This document shows, one piece after another, positions 45,505-58,703 of a DNA stretch of 64,000 nucleotides (position 1 is the first letter of the stretch; each line of letters opens with the position of its first letter). Under the pieces are notes generated by a model. It was not told the origin of the DNA, made no database searches, and saw only the letters and a list, made by a program, of their open reading frames with translations. Where the stretch lies: assembly GCA_002105175.1 (NCBI GenBank), contig MCGE01000002.1, positions 124,001-188,000 of the forward strand, in the 5' to 3' direction. The translations under genes and the position numbers were made by a program. The stretch comes from Absidia repens. Taxonomy: Eukaryota; Mucoromycota; Mucoromycetes; Mucorales; Cunninghamellaceae.

Positions 45505-47054
45505 ATGGGGTCTGGTATTTCTCGCTTACAAAAGAAAAACACATCACAACAGTGTAACGACAAGACGATCGGCACAGATAGTATGGATCGCGCCTCGTCT
45601 TTTACTACTTGTTCAGGCCAATCTTCCGATCTCAAATGTCAGTCTGTAGAAAATGCAACGTATTGGCTACCCAAATCATATGAAGAACAAGATCGTTTAA
45701 TGGGCGTAAGTGTTTACGTTATTTCCTTGGACAACTGGGAATTATTAGCAGGCGGACAGGCAGGCACTAACATGGATATCTTTTCTCTCATTTTCTTTGG
45801 CTGGAAATATAGCAACACTTTGCGTTGAAGGAATCATTTGGAGGGTAAGTATCTACTACCAAAAAAAATTAAATAAAAAGGGGGACTGATATTAGATGAG
45901 GGGAAAAAGATTAGAAGGGGAGGAGGAAAGGATACAAACGGAGGTTAGGTTGAGGAGACAAGAGATTATAGTAGATGGACGGGCTATTTGTTACTGATAT
46001 GACCAAACAACAACCAACTCATTGTCTTTTTATATTTATAGAAACGTGTTACAAAATGCAAAACAGGTCACACCGCTGGAAGATGGCGCACAAATACTAG
46101 ATGTAAGTGCAAGTATACAATAAGAAAGGCACCACAAACACTTGACTCACTATTTTTATTATTATTGAATATAGATCGGCTGTGGTCCAGGATCTTGGTG
46201 TTTGGTAATAATCGACGCAAAATAATCTTTTATAGTTAAAGCTTATCAATCAACTGTTTTTTCAATATACAGGAGATGGCTACTGAATATCCCAATTGTG
46301 AAGTGTATGGAATTGATATCCATGCCTTTTATCCACAAACTATCCGCCCGCCCAATTCTGTCTTTATGCTGGCCGATGCATTAGAAGGTTTGCCATTCCA
46401 CGATGAAATGTTTGATCTGGTACAAATTCGACTCATGGTGGCTGCCATCAAGGTAGAAGAATGGCCCAAGCTAATTGTGGAAGCTTTACGTGTATTGAAA
46501 CCTGGTGGAGTACTACAAATGATTGAACCAGATTATCGGGTAAATGAAAGAATGATGGGACTAGAATGAAGCGGTGCAGGAGAATGGATTTCTGATTTTT
46601 TTTTTTTTTTTAGGATTCTGGTGGAGGAGCTTCACAATTGTTGATCCGTACTGGTAAGTCAGAAAAAAAGAAAAAAGAAAAAAGGATTGTCATAATCTCA
46701 TATAATTGTTTTTTTTTTGGGGGTGGAATAGTCATTCGGTTATGTGAAGAAAAAGGACAAGATCCCCATATTGGTAGCCGCTTGGAACAACTCATGTCTG
46801 ATGCTGGCTTGATGATTATGGATTCCATTTCTTCAATATTGGACCATGCTGATAACGGTAAACTCGTCTCTGAATGGACGTATGATTGGAAACTATTTGC
46901 GACCACCTCTCGATCGATATTGGAACCAGCCATGGGCATAACAGGCGACAAGTACTCGTACTTTTTAAAACAAATCGAACCGTCTATGTGTCAATCTCAT
47001 TTCAAGACGTATGGCCATGCTGTCTCTGGACGAAAAACAATGACCTCTTCTTGA
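45505..47054 (+). CDS. SAM-dependent methyltransferase (class I)
   Basis: Seven exons: 45505-45705, 45813-45844, 46042-46102, 46175-46204, 46273-46539, 46614-46653 and 46732-47054; about 317 aa. Motif I is ILDIGCGPGSWC, split by an intron after ILD. The acidic end of beta-2 (VYGIDIHA) binds the SAM ribose. Motif II/III follows as FDLVQIRLMVAAIK and LRVLKPGGVLQMIEPDY. The fold and the MIEPDY segment match fungal UbiE/LaeA-like small-molecule or protein methyltransferases. The substrate cannot be told. The N-terminal 65 residues (MGSGISRLQKKNTSQQCNDK) include MGSG, a possible myristoylation signal. A 30-nt exon encodes only the glycine-rich loop. Confidence 0.87.
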
Positions 47055-47685
47055 AAAAAAAGAACGTTAAATGTGTGTGTGTGTGTGTTTAGGACCACGT
47101 TGCTGTATTATAATTATCCTCTTTCTGCCTCCCCCCCCTCCCCTCTTATTTTTTATATGAATAGTTTTATTCCTAGTACTATTATTATCTATATTATTAT
47201 ACCCATATCAAATAAAATATGATTTATTAGTATCCCCCTTTTTTTATGACTGAATTTTATGTATGTGCTGGTGTAATTTGTTGGAAACGTGTCAGATTTT
47301 AAGGCAGTATACGTGACTGAAAATAAATGATTTTTGTGTTCCTGTCAAAATACTGTGTGTGTGTGTGTGTTTTGTTATTATAAGTCATATATGTAAATAT
47401 ATAACAAATGATTTAGTAATACATGGGTTGACTTTGCAATTGATTTGCTTTAATAGCGGCAGTTTGCGTTGCTAAAAAATGTTCAATGACAACATCGCAT
47501 TAAGCACAAGCTAGCCTAAAAAGGCACGTGAAGTTTGAAACGGAAATTGAAAAAAATCTACAACGTAACAGCTCACTTCCTTCCCTTTATCTTTCTGTTT
47601 TTTTTTTTTTCTTTCTTTCTCTTTCCTTTCTCTTCTTCTTTGTTTTTTTATTTTTATTTTTTACTTTGTTAATTCATCAACCCCA
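47055..47685. other. Intergenic region
   Basis: Methyltransferase 3' UTR with TG microsatellites (47072-47087 and 47352-47370) and aataaaa near 47213. The BAP31 promoter with a pyrimidine tract (47590-47665) follows. Contains one CACGTGA site near 47525. Confidence 0.55.
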
Positions 47686-48904
47686 ATGACCATTTATTAC
47701 ACTTTAACTTTCGGTATTCTCGTTATTGAGGTAAGTATAAACAAAGCGACGGAATAAGATATACCGATTGCATCGCGTTTTAACACGTATCATTCAACCC
47801 GACTCGTTTTCTTCTTCTTTGCCTTTATTTAGATGCTCATGTTTGGTATCCTTGTAGTAAGTTTAAGAATAAATAGAAACAACAGCATTGTGTCTGTATA
47901 TAGGTTTTAATATTCAACCGCTTCATCTTCTAGCTTCCTTTACCTTCCCACTGGCGCCGAGCCATGTTGAAGTTTGTGTCTACGTCTCCTCTTGTAAGTG
48001 CTCGTCGGTGTATGTGTGCATTTTTCGCCCATGGCTCACTAGTAATTGTTTATTCATTAGGTTGCGCAAGCTCTTTATGTTTTGAAAATTGTGTTCGGGT
48101 AAGTTCGAAATAGTTTATACATAGTGTGAATGACAGAGAAATACCATATGTTGACTAATTGTTTTTCTTTCCTTTTACCCCTTTTCCCGAAAATAATAGA
48201 TTTATTTTTGTCCTCTTTATCGGTAAGTACTGAGTCCTTGTCTCCCACAAATGCATGATTGGTAACTAAATTTCATTTTTGATATTATGGATAGATACCG
48301 TGAACCGTTTACAACGTATTGACGTCTCGGAAGAAGGTGAACAACGCACTGCACATGATTATAGTTATGAAGCAAACTTGAAGGCCAACAAATTCTATGC
48401 TCAGCGTAATTTGTATTTGACTGGATTTACTCTCTTTTTGTCTTTGTAAGTGTTAAAATCGTAACTGTCAAGGGCAGGTTTTTTTTTTAACATTATTTCG
48501 GGCATTGCTTTTTGTTTCGGTAGGATTTTGGAACGCACCAGTACTTTAGTCATTCAAATGTTGAAGCGTGAAGAAGAACTTGAAAATGCCAAGCAAGAAG
48601 TAAGTCCAAACTACACTCCCTTCCTCACTCCTTCCAACTTACCCCCCACTCCTTTTTCTCTATGTAGCATGTTTCTGCAGGAAAGGACCAACAACGTTTG
48701 ATTGATATTGAAAATGACTACAAGAAACAAATTGATACACTGACCAAAGAAAACAAGGCATTGAAGGCGGAACAACGTGATTTCGAAACACTCAAGAAAC
48801 AAGTCGGACAACAATCTGCAGAATACAATCGATTGGCCGATGAACGAAATGCTTTGGAACGTACTGCCAGTGGTCAAAAGGACGAAGCCAAGAAATCCAT
48901 TTGA
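47686..48904 (+). CDS. BAP31/Yet-family ER membrane protein
   Basis: Eight exons: 47686-47730, 47833-47856, 47934-47993, 48061-48098, 48200-48222, 48295-48445, 48524-48599 and 48668-48904; 217 aa. Three N-terminal transmembrane segments (about 4-24, 43-64 and 103-120) end with GFTLFLSLILERTSTLVIQM. The family loop WRRAMLKFVSTSP and the conserved DTVNRLQRI are present. A C-terminal cytosolic coiled coil (YKKQIDTLTKENKALKAEQR) ends KKSI, a K(X)KXX-like ER retrieval signal. BAP31/Yet proteins chaperone and sort membrane cargo in the ER. The 24- and 23-nt exons lie within membrane helices. Confidence 0.92.
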
Positions 48905-49119
48905 AGAAACTCCTCAAAAAAAAAATAGATACAATTCCCTCCCCTTCTCCCCCTTTTAGCATAGTTTTATATCTTTTCTTATATCTTGAATAAAAAACAG
49001 ACACTTGTCGTTCATTGCTTTCAACAAACACTTGCCCTGGAAATATTTAGAACTCAGCACTCAATGAAATAAAAATTCCTCTTGCTGCCTTTTTATTTTT
49101 ATTTTTGTTACTGAATATC

Positions 49120-51160
49120 ATGTCCAAATACGCCACGTTACCCGATATTGTAAGTCTTTATTGAATGTTTAAATGAATGTTCATGTGAACTCAACTGTTA
49201 CTTCCTTTTTAATAGGATGATCAACCGGATGTCTATGAAACTTCGGACGATATAGAACAAGCTCAACACTACACTAATGACAATGATGATGACCTGGTAA
49301 AAGAAAAAAGAAGTCCATGTCTTGACCAAGACATAAGATGACATTCTCATCACGTTTTTTATTATTAGTCTAATGATAATGGTGATAGTGAACATTTGGA
49401 TCGAGCGCGTATTTCTCACCAGGAAGCCAGCGATCGGTTTAGAAACAGTGTCGTGGATTCCAATAATACTGGTAAGCTACATATTTGATGTACGGAAAAG
49501 CGAACCAAGCACTCAAACGTCACTTTTTTTCTCTCTCACTTTCTCACTCTCTTGTGGCTATAGATTTTTCGGATCAATTGACTCGAAGAAAGAAGGCCAT
49601 GTATCGCACCTATGTCCGTCGTCGTCCTCTTGAAACCAACGAATACGAAATCTTACCAAAGGAAATGGAGTTGGAAGAAACACAGTTACAGAAATTCCGC
49701 AGACTCACCTTCGAAGTCCAAGAATTAAGTCAGGCTTTAGACAATGAAAAGGTAAACCCCCCAGTCCCCATCATCCATCTATGTATGCATTTTTTTTAAA
49801 AAAGCTTTTGTATTATCATCCCCCGCCACACCTAACTATTAGGACGATGAAGAAAAGTCAAAAGACGACAAAGCTATCTCACATGCCGAACTCGTATCTC
49901 AGATTACCTATTTACAAAATGATTTGGGGCGACTTCATCATCGCATCATGGATTCCGACTCTTCACCTCTCGATCATGGCCAATCGGGAACAGCAACAAC
50001 CTATGGCAAACGCGTGGATGAAGCAAAGTCTTTGATCAAGCAGTTGGAAGCGTATAAGGCCATGGCATCTTCCCCATCACCCAATCCCGATGACCCTGCC
50101 ACTGCTACCACGACCAATGAAACGAAGGATACAAATGGTGATGTAAGTGACTAATGTTGTTAGAAAATCATATAGAGGTAAATGGCTGATTTTTTTTTTT
50201 CCCGTCTAGGTGGTCACTTACGAACTCTATTATACACCAGAAACAATCAAGGCGCAACAACAAGGAAGAGTCGTGGATATCGATGACCGGATTGCAAAGA
50301 TTGAAAAACTTGTCGGCACATCATCTGGTCAAGGTTTTGATTCCATTGTAAGGCACCCTTACAATATACACATGACCTTTTTTTTTTTTTGCCCTATCTC
50401 ATACCCTCTTCGTTTTTTTTTTAATAGCCTCCCAATTTTACAACCACGTCTCTTATTCATTCATTATCCAAACTCGAACAACAAATCACTTTACTTGCAC
50501 AACCACGACATTTGGATACAGTGGCACGACGTATCAAGGTACTCAACAGTGAATTGGACCGACTCCATGAATTGAAATCCGGTGGCAATACTGGTCCTAC
50601 TGGTCGAAAGGATCTTGGGTATGGTGGTCTTTCTGGCTTACCTGGCTCAACAACAACAACTTCAGCTTCAGTGGCAGCAGGGGGTCTGGGTGACAACAAT
50701 AAAGACGATCAACACGGCCTTTCCAATGATGCAGAAGAAAAAGTGACCCATTTATTTGCCACGATGGAAAAAGTGGATCCCTTGTTGAATTTGACTCCGG
50801 CTTTATTGACCCGGCTCAAGGCATTACAGGGGTTGCATACCGAAGCAGCTACCTTTGGTCGATCGGTCAAGGTCATCTCTGAAGAACAAACACGAATGAC
50901 TGAGGAAATCAAGAGCTTGGATACCACATGTGAATTGGTAAGTTCTATACATAAAAAAAGAGGACACATTACATGGTCTTTCCTTCCTTCATCTGATTCC
51001 TCCTTTTTTTTTTTTTTTTTTTGGAACATAGTTGACGAAAAGCTTGAAAGACAATGAAGATTTGATCAATAAAAACGTTGGTGTGATTGATTCGCGAATG
51101 ACTGATCTGGTGCAACGCATGGAAGCCCTGGCCTCGACATCTATCCCCCCTTCATCCTAG
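49120..51160 (+). CDS. Dynactin subunit 2 (dynamitin)
   Basis: Eight exons: 49120-49149, 49216-49296, 49369-49471, 49564-49751, 49843-50142, 50210-50347, 50428-50937 and 51032-51160; 492 aa. The N-terminus MSKYATLPDIDDQPDVYETS with the following acidic stretch is the dynamitin Arp1/shoulder-binding segment (compare 'KYADLPGIA-DQPDVYET'). It continues with TRRKKAMYRTYVRRRP and several coiled coils (ISHAELVSQITYLQNDLGRL, DIDDRIAKIEKLVGT and SKLEQQITLLAQPRHLDTVA). A Gly/Ser/Thr-rich linker lies around 310-350. Dynamitin forms the shoulder of dynactin, which couples dynein to cargo. The start is the only ATG before the family N-terminus. Confidence 0.93.
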
Positions 51161-51787
51161 TTTTTAGATTCTAGTTTATTATAATATTTTATTTACTTCA
51201 TCTATTTATTCCTGAAATATATTCCAATTTTTTTATGTTTTTATTTATATCTATATCTATATATATATATAACGTTATCATGAAAATAGTTTTTATTGAT
51301 GTTGTTGAATATGCTATGTATGCGTACAGTGAATTATGGACGGGATGGGGGGAAGACACAGTTTTTTGAGTCAATGAAACCAAAGTGATTTGCATGAACT
51401 TTCTCAAGTGGAATAAAGTATCAGGGGAAGCCCAGAAGCATAACATTTAGTATGTGGTCTTGCGGTGAAGACGAGGGAGGGGGGGACATGGGACATGGGA
51501 ATCGGGCAAAAAAGGACCAAGTGCTCCATATTCAATGATGGCTTATCAGAAATATTTGATATACATATTTATTTGCGATGACGTTGGGTTTTCTTTACAC
51601 GATTTCGAAGTGGGCATAGGACAGCCCACATATGGTGTTGTATTGACACTCAAAAAAATCGCATCTCGGTCCTTGATCGGAGATGGAATTATAACAAAGA
51701 TTTTGTCTTTCAAAAAAAAAAAAGTGGGATGTCCGCTTTTTTTTTCTTTCTTCGGTCAAAAATCATCTTTTTTGCTTTTTCACGGTC
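51161..51787. other. Intergenic region
   Basis: Dynamitin 3' end with an AT dinucleotide run near 51250, and the promoter of the WD40 gene. The open frame from 51535 is not spliced or start-supported. Nothing further was recognised. Confidence 0.5.
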
Positions 51788-54069
51788 ATGGATGCTTTAC
51801 CTACTCAACGGCAGGCATCGTCAGGTGGCGTTCTAGCATCGTTGGCACAAAACTCTCCGTCATCATCGTCTTCCTTGGGACCTTCCAACAGGGATCAACA
51901 AATCGAAAAGCTGCTCAAGGAAGTGAAACAACTGAAGCAACGAGTGGATGTGATGGATAAGGAAAATATTGCGTTGAAGAAAAGTATCTACGATCTATCT
52001 GCTCGATATGCTGCGTCTATATCTCAAGGTGGGCTGAATTATCGACCTGGACCCTTTTTTATGGATCCTATCAACACAACCAATACCAACAGTGGTGTGA
52101 TTACGAAAGCACAAGAAATTCTCACTAAAGCTGTACAACAAGCTGGTGGTGATATCGATTCTCTACAAGCAGGTAATAATAGCAAATACAACGAACGAGT
52201 TGGAATATCTATACATACATATATATATATATTAAACGGAACTCCTGATTTCTCTTATTGTATTAGCTGGTGGATACCATGATACCCGTGATGGCAAGGC
52301 CTTCCAAATGCGATACGATCTCAAGGTATGTCATGTTACCTAGTAGTTGTTATTGCTGTTGTTGTCTAGAAAAATCAATATATGTCTCCCTCAGTTTACT
52401 TATTCTTTATTATGGTTTAGGGTCATACTGGTGCGGTTTATTGTGTGGAATTTTCTCCAAATGGTGAGCTTTTGGCTTCGGGATCGTTTGATAAGACCGT
52501 TCGACTATGGGAAGTCAAAGAAAGTCAAAAAGAGGTAAGATGAAGCAGTACTAAAAACAATCTTACCCAGAAAAAGATCGATTAAGCATCAAACGAATAC
52601 GCTTTCTTCTTTTTGATGGTGATGGTTTAGGTACTATGTTTAAAAGCCCATACGCTCAATGTATCTGATCTGGCTTGGACGCCTGATTCGACTTCCCTTT
52701 TATCAGGATCTTACGATGAAACTTGCAAAACGTGGGATACTCAAACAGGCAAACTATTGAACAATACTGAAACCGAAGGCTTCGTACAATGTGTATCATG
52801 GGATTTTATGGGTAAGATCAGTCGCTCCTCCAAGGGTGTCTTAAAGGATAGATAGAGAGGGGAGTACTGACTAACTAGAGCATTGTCATTTTTGAATCGT
52901 TTATAGAAAACTCGGTGTTTTATTATGGTACTTCACGGAAAATCCTTGCTATGGTGGATACAAAAGCCGATTCTACGCCTATTATTATAAGAAATGATGC
53001 CATGGTCAATACGCTTTATGCCTCCAGGGATGGCATCCATGTGATCACTGGAGATGCTAATGGTATACTGAAAGTATGGGATATGAGAACTAGTAAGTAA
53101 AAAGAGACAACATGTTAGTTGGCAAGGTCAGTAGCAGTTTAACTTATTGTTGTCTTTTTTTAGGAATGTGTATCTCTGCAACTGAAAACGATCAAGATAA
53201 AATGCCCATCACTCATATTTCTATTGGCAAAAGACGAACGGATGCTTCAAGGCGGGCAGGTAAGGAAAAGAAAAAGGAATAATTATTCGAGAGTGATAAA
53301 CTGAAAAGGTAATTGACGTCAAATACTTTTTTGTTTTTGTTTTAGTGGATGACTATGATGAACCTCGATATATGGCTGTGAATAGCTATGATAACCGTAA
53401 GGAACAATAGGATATTTGTGGAAAAAAAGAAAGGTATAGCAGTAACTCATCTTGAATTCTTATTGGAAAATAGTACTACGAGTTTACGATAGAGGAATGG
53501 ATCCACCAAAATCAAAATTACGCCAAGTACATGCTCTCAAAGGATTTACCAACCGAAATTGGCCAGTTAAAAGTTCATTTTACTGTGGAAGTGAATGTAA
53601 GTCCATATATATATATATATAAAGTGAATAAACATACTATATACTAATTATTATTGTTACTATTATTAGACAACTCCTCCATCAAAAGTCGACCATCAAC
53701 TACTAGCAATGATTATGGGGACCCTGATATTGCATCAACGCCCAGTGATTACTTGACAGAATTGGCGGAACCGAAGGAAGAAAAAAGTGTCTTATTGGCA
53801 ACTGGCAGTGCTGATCCATACGCTTATCTGTACAATGTGGGAGAGGTAAGGCAAAAGGTTGCGAACAAAATGATCACGGGTTAACCTCCTTTTTTTTTTT
53901 TCTGGTGTAGGATCGAGCGGAATTAATGCAAAGATTGGAAGGCCATACTGATCGTGTGTACGCTGTCAACTTCCATCCTACTGAACCTATTTTGGCAAGT
54001 GGGTCCGCTGACTTTACTGTAAAAATATGGGGACCCACTTGGCGAAACAAGAAGAAAATTATCTTATAG
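51788..54069 (+). CDS. WD40-repeat protein with N-terminal coiled coil
   Basis: Ten exons: 51788-52172, 52267-52325, 52421-52534, 52631-52811, 52907-53092, 53164-53259, 53346-53396, 53474-53596, 53670-53845 and 53911-54069; 509 aa. The N-terminal Ser/Gln-rich segment is followed by a coiled coil ([20 protein letters not shown]) at about 38-72. A seven-bladed propeller follows, with typical blades: [20 protein letters not shown] then [49 protein letters not shown]; and [20 protein letters not shown] then FTVKIWG. No catalytic domain. The order coiled coil then WD40 recalls co-repressor and scaffold proteins, but I cannot assign an orthologue. Confidence 0.85.
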
Positions 54070-54245
54070 TAGCAGTAGCAGTAGTATTGGTAGTAGATAT
54101 AGATGTAGACAGTAATTTTTATTGATTGTATATAGTTTATGTTGTCCAAATTTATATTTGGACTCCGCCTTTTTTTACCCTCTTATTCAATAAAAATTCG
54201 ATTCTTTTCTCTCTCTTCTCTTTTGTCTTTCTCATTGCAAACATA

Positions 54246-56186
54246 ATGGGGAAAATCGATCTGACTCCTCAATCAAAACTTACCAACACGTTGTCTGAAA
54301 ATACTTTGGCGGCTGTCCCCTACAATGTACGTAACATCCTATTGTCTCCTGCATCACCACAGGGGCGCGCGAATTCTGACACTATACCATTGTTTGCTAT
54401 CAGTGATTCTTCTTCAACAACGTCAACACATAAAAAAACCAATGTAACGCCGTCAATCCTTAACATCTCCAAAAGTGCAGTGGGTCCCTCGCAGGCTAGC
54501 TTGACAAGCCAAACACCGCACTCACAATACATGGATGAAACGCGCAGTACAACTAGCCACTTGGTAGCTGCCTCTTCAGGATACAAGCGTCAAAAGCCAA
54601 TGGACCCCTCAGGCAGTCCTCCTCAATCTCAACGCACAGCATTACCATTTGGGAAAAGCCAAACAAAGCCAACAAGTAGCCAACGTGCTCCACCACGAAC
54701 AAGTCTAATCACACAAAATGCAACTATTATGGCTATTACTGAAGGATGCGGTGTCGCTACAGAGGTTGGCATCTGCTACATACACTTACCAAGCAGTGAA
54801 TGTACCATGGCTCAGGTAATGATGGAAAAAAAAACGCACTCAAACGATGTTATGAAATTTTGACTCTAATAACTTGGTTTTTTAATGCAATATTAGATTT
54901 CCGACCTTCAAACATTCAGCAAGACCATGCTCAAAATATATCTCGCGAACCCGGCTAAGGTAAAAGCAAAAAAAAAAAGGTATATATCCATCGCTCCGAT
55001 TCAGATTTTTAATATTGAATCAATATATAGATATTGGTGACAGCCTCTCCTACTACAAGTCCTATGACTAAACTCATGCAATTGGTTGAAAAACACTTTC
55101 CACGAATCGAACTTATGTCTTTGCCTCGAAGAGAATTTAACGATGAAGAAGGTGAGGAATAAAAAAACAATTAACTAAAGGATATATTTTGCTCACCTTG
55201 ACTTATTTTATAGGTCTTCAATTTATCAAAAAATTTGGAATCGAAGAAAGTGTAACGTCATTATTACGCGTGATCTCTGCAAAGTAAGTCCATAAAGTGG
55301 GTGACGAAAAAAAAAAAAAAAAGAAATTTGTTGACACACTTTGAAATTTCCCTTTAGGTACTACTGTCTGGCAGCTACATCTGCACTCTTCAAGTATCTC
55401 GAAGGTCGTGATGGACGGGCGTTTTGTGAACATACGCTCAAGTTTGTATATGATACCGTGGAAGGTAATAGACCAAAAAAATTAAGTAGCACTCAAACCT
55501 AACTAACCCATCATATTTTTTATTATTACAATATATAACCCACTTTTGATGATACTAGGAACAATGATGATAGGTAATGCTTGTCCCTGCAGTGAAATGA
55601 ATTATGTGTGAGTGTGTGCGTGTGCGTTCATCATTCTCACTTAAATCCTTTTTATTATTTATATATATTATCAGATGCCATCTCAGCGAAAAACCTTGAA
55701 TTGATCAACAACCTGTCAAAAGCGAACAACAAGGAAACTTTATTCGGTACCATGAATCATACAACTACACCTATGGGTGCCCGACTTTTACGAACTACCA
55801 TCTTACAGCCTTGCACTGACACTGACATTATCAATGCACGATTGGACGCGGTAGAGGAATTGTTGAAGAAGGAAAGCGAATTTTTCTCTTTGAAATCAAG
55901 CCTTAAACACCTCATGGATCTAGATCATGTCATCTCCACCATCACCAAAATGCCTCGCTTTCCTCGTGACCTGTCATCGCGGCAAATGGCGTCCATTCAT
56001 GCAGCTGAATCACATATCAACCATATCATCGCTCTCAAAAATGCTTTGAAAACAATCCTCCAGGTCTCCCAAACTCTTGAATCATACAATGATGACCCGC
56101 TTTTGCAAAAAATTGGTCAGGTAAGTATATCATCATGTTGGTAAAAAAAAATCGACTTGGGATATTAGTGTGAGCATATCTGACAC

Positions 56187-56222
<36 letters not shown>

Positions 56223-57596
56223 GCATTATAGATTATGGCTCACGAAGATTTAGGTACACAGAGTAGGATGACAGAGATGTCGCACCTGTATTTTTGTATA
56301 TTATTCTTATTTTTATAATAGGTAAATATCGGCAGCTCATACAAGAAACAATCAATGAGGATATTGGATATGAAAAAACAAGTCTTGGGACTCGGAATCA
56401 GCGGTGTTACGCAATCAAGGTAAATGCAACCAAGTAGTACCAATCGATGACTTACGTTTCTCCCTTTGAAAATTAATAGGCAGGCGTCAACGGTTTATTG
56501 GATGTAGCTCGACAGACATATAAAGAGGTGATTGAAGATATATATGACACTGCCACTGAATACTGTGGTAAGTTCAAAAAAAAAAAAAAAAAAAAGGTAG
56601 CTAGTCATGCATATCTAATATTGACGTTTTATTTTGTACAGATACTTTTGAACTGAGCCTGAAGTTACAGTTTGACAATGAACGAAAATTCTATTTGACG
56701 CTTCCTGCAGATCAGTCCGATATGAGCTTGCCATCCATATTCATCAACGTCTCCAAAAAGAAGAAAATCATCACCTTTACTTCTCTCGAACTTGTAAGTA
56801 AAAAAAAAAAAAAAAAAAGGCAAATAGTTTGTGAAGTGACCTTCAATTTTTTTTTTTAAAAACGCCCTAGCTGCAGAAGAATAGTCGTGTGGAGGAAGCA
56901 TTGACTGAAATATATATGATGTCTGACAGGTAAAATGCACAAATAGGAAGTACTACGATACCTAAGCTACTTGACTAAAATGGTTCTGGTTCTATAGATC
57001 CGTTGGTGAAATATTGCAGCGCTTCCAAAGTGGTATTCACATCTTTTACAAGGTGTCAGAATCAATTTCATTGCTTGACCTTCTCCTTTCTTTTGCCACT
57101 GGATGTACACTCTCAGAAAGAAGTAAGTGTTCAAAAAAAGAAAAACATTAAGAGCAGACGATTTTTCCTTTCTGATGCTTACACCCATTATTATTATTAT
57201 AATGTTACTTCATGGTGTATACATTAACAGCTAGACCTGAATTCACTGGCACACTTGCAATCAAGTCTGGAAGACATCCCGTCTTGGACTCTATCGCCAC
57301 TGTCGACACAATCCCAAATGATACCTTCGCCTCACTCTCCAGCACATTTCAATTTGTGACAGGGCCAAACATGAGCGGAAAATCCACGTATATCAAGCAA
57401 ATCGCCCTTTTAACAATCATGGCGCAGACTGGTTCATTGTAAGTACCCAAGAAGAATAGTATGCCTTTTTACCGACTTTTTTTTTTTTCTTTTTTTTTTT
57501 TTTGGTTTCTTGAAAATAGCGTACCGGCAGAATATGCATCATTCAAAATCGTCAATCAGGTAACAATACATAATTGGTACTTGGTTACAATGCTTA

Positions 57597-57627
<31 letters not shown>

Positions 57628-58408
57628 TACTCACAAGATTGGCAAACGACACTAACTTTAGCACTTCGTATTTTATGGCAGAAATGCAAGAGATGGCTTA
57701 TATCTTGCAACATGTGACAAACTCTAGCTTGGTGATTATAGATGAGCTTGGACGTGGTAGGCCAAAAAAAAAAAAAAAAGATGTATTATGAAATTAATGC
57801 GTTTATCCACTAAATTATAGGTGCCTCGCGTTTGGATTCCTTAAGTATTGCAACAGCTATATCTGAAGAGCTGATACAATCAAAGGTAAATTAAATCGAA
57901 TGCAGGAATGGAAGAGATATTGACCTTTTTTTATTCTTGACTGTTAGGCCCAATGTTTTTTCGCTACTCACTTAATTGAAATGGCTTCCAATCTCGAAAT
58001 GCATCCAAGTGTTGTAAATCTTCAGCTATCGATAGAAACGGTAAATAAATGTTTACAGAGCAACAAGTGAAAAAAAAAAAACTTGAAAACTGACTCACTA
58101 ATTGTTTTTTTTTCCTTAGCACTTGGTATCATCTACTATCTCCTTTCCATATACAGTGAAAGATGGCATATCAACAACCCGTCATTATGGTAGAAATAAA
58201 AAAACCAGCGCTGCACATCCTTAATGATTTCTTATATGCTTGGTGTTTTTAATTGTAGGCATTCTTGCGGCACAATACATGGGATTACCAAAAAGTATTC
58301 TGGACTATGCAACCTCTGTCGCTGAAAAGGTACGTATATATTATATATTCATTGAAGATTTAGGCTCAGGGTGGGTGGGGGACAAACAGGATATACTTTT
58401 ATTCACTG

Positions 58409-58442
<34 letters not shown>

Positions 58443-58703
58443 ACGTTTAGCTGGACCAAATTGACGCTTCGAAAACAGATGATTCAAAAACTACCGATAG
58501 CCATCGTTACAAAATGTTGAATTGGGTAAAGGATATAAAAAAAAAAAGGAAAAAATAAGTTGTGATATTTACTACGCTTTGCTGTACTCCTACTTCAGTT
58601 TGCCGATAAGTTGCTCCAAATCTCCCGTGCTTCCCAAGTTGGATCTGATCATGATGGACAACTCCAATACCTCCAAACTCGCCTCGCTGAACAACTCCAT
58701 TAG
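54246..58703 (+). CDS. MSH4: Meiotic MutS homologue MSH4
   Basis: About 22 exons, 930 aa (human MSH4 is 936). Main exons: 54246-54815, 54897-54959, 55031-55151, 55214-55283, 55358-55464, 55559-55573 (15 nt), 55675-56120, 56232-56253, 56322-56419, 56480-56567, 56642-56793, 56871-56929, 56998-57122, 57231-57438, 57520-57559, 57627-57756, 57821-57885, 57948-58040, 58120-58189, 58259-58329, 58451-58525 and 58599-58703. The N-terminus is disordered, lacking the mismatch-reading MutS domain I as expected. The core begins [20 protein letters not shown]. Walker [21 protein letters not shown] is at about 690; [10 protein letters not shown] and Walker [11 protein letters not shown] follow, then [13 protein letters not shown]4 pairs with MSH5 to stabilise Holliday junctions for crossovers, so the species probably has a meiotic programme. 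A (GT)n repeat lies in an intron near 58412. Confidence 0.95.

Noticed and set aside
47072..47370. TG-repeat tracts as possible telomeric or CRISPR-like repeats
   Set aside because: Simple dinucleotide microsatellites in a 3' UTR; no spacers and no telomere unit.
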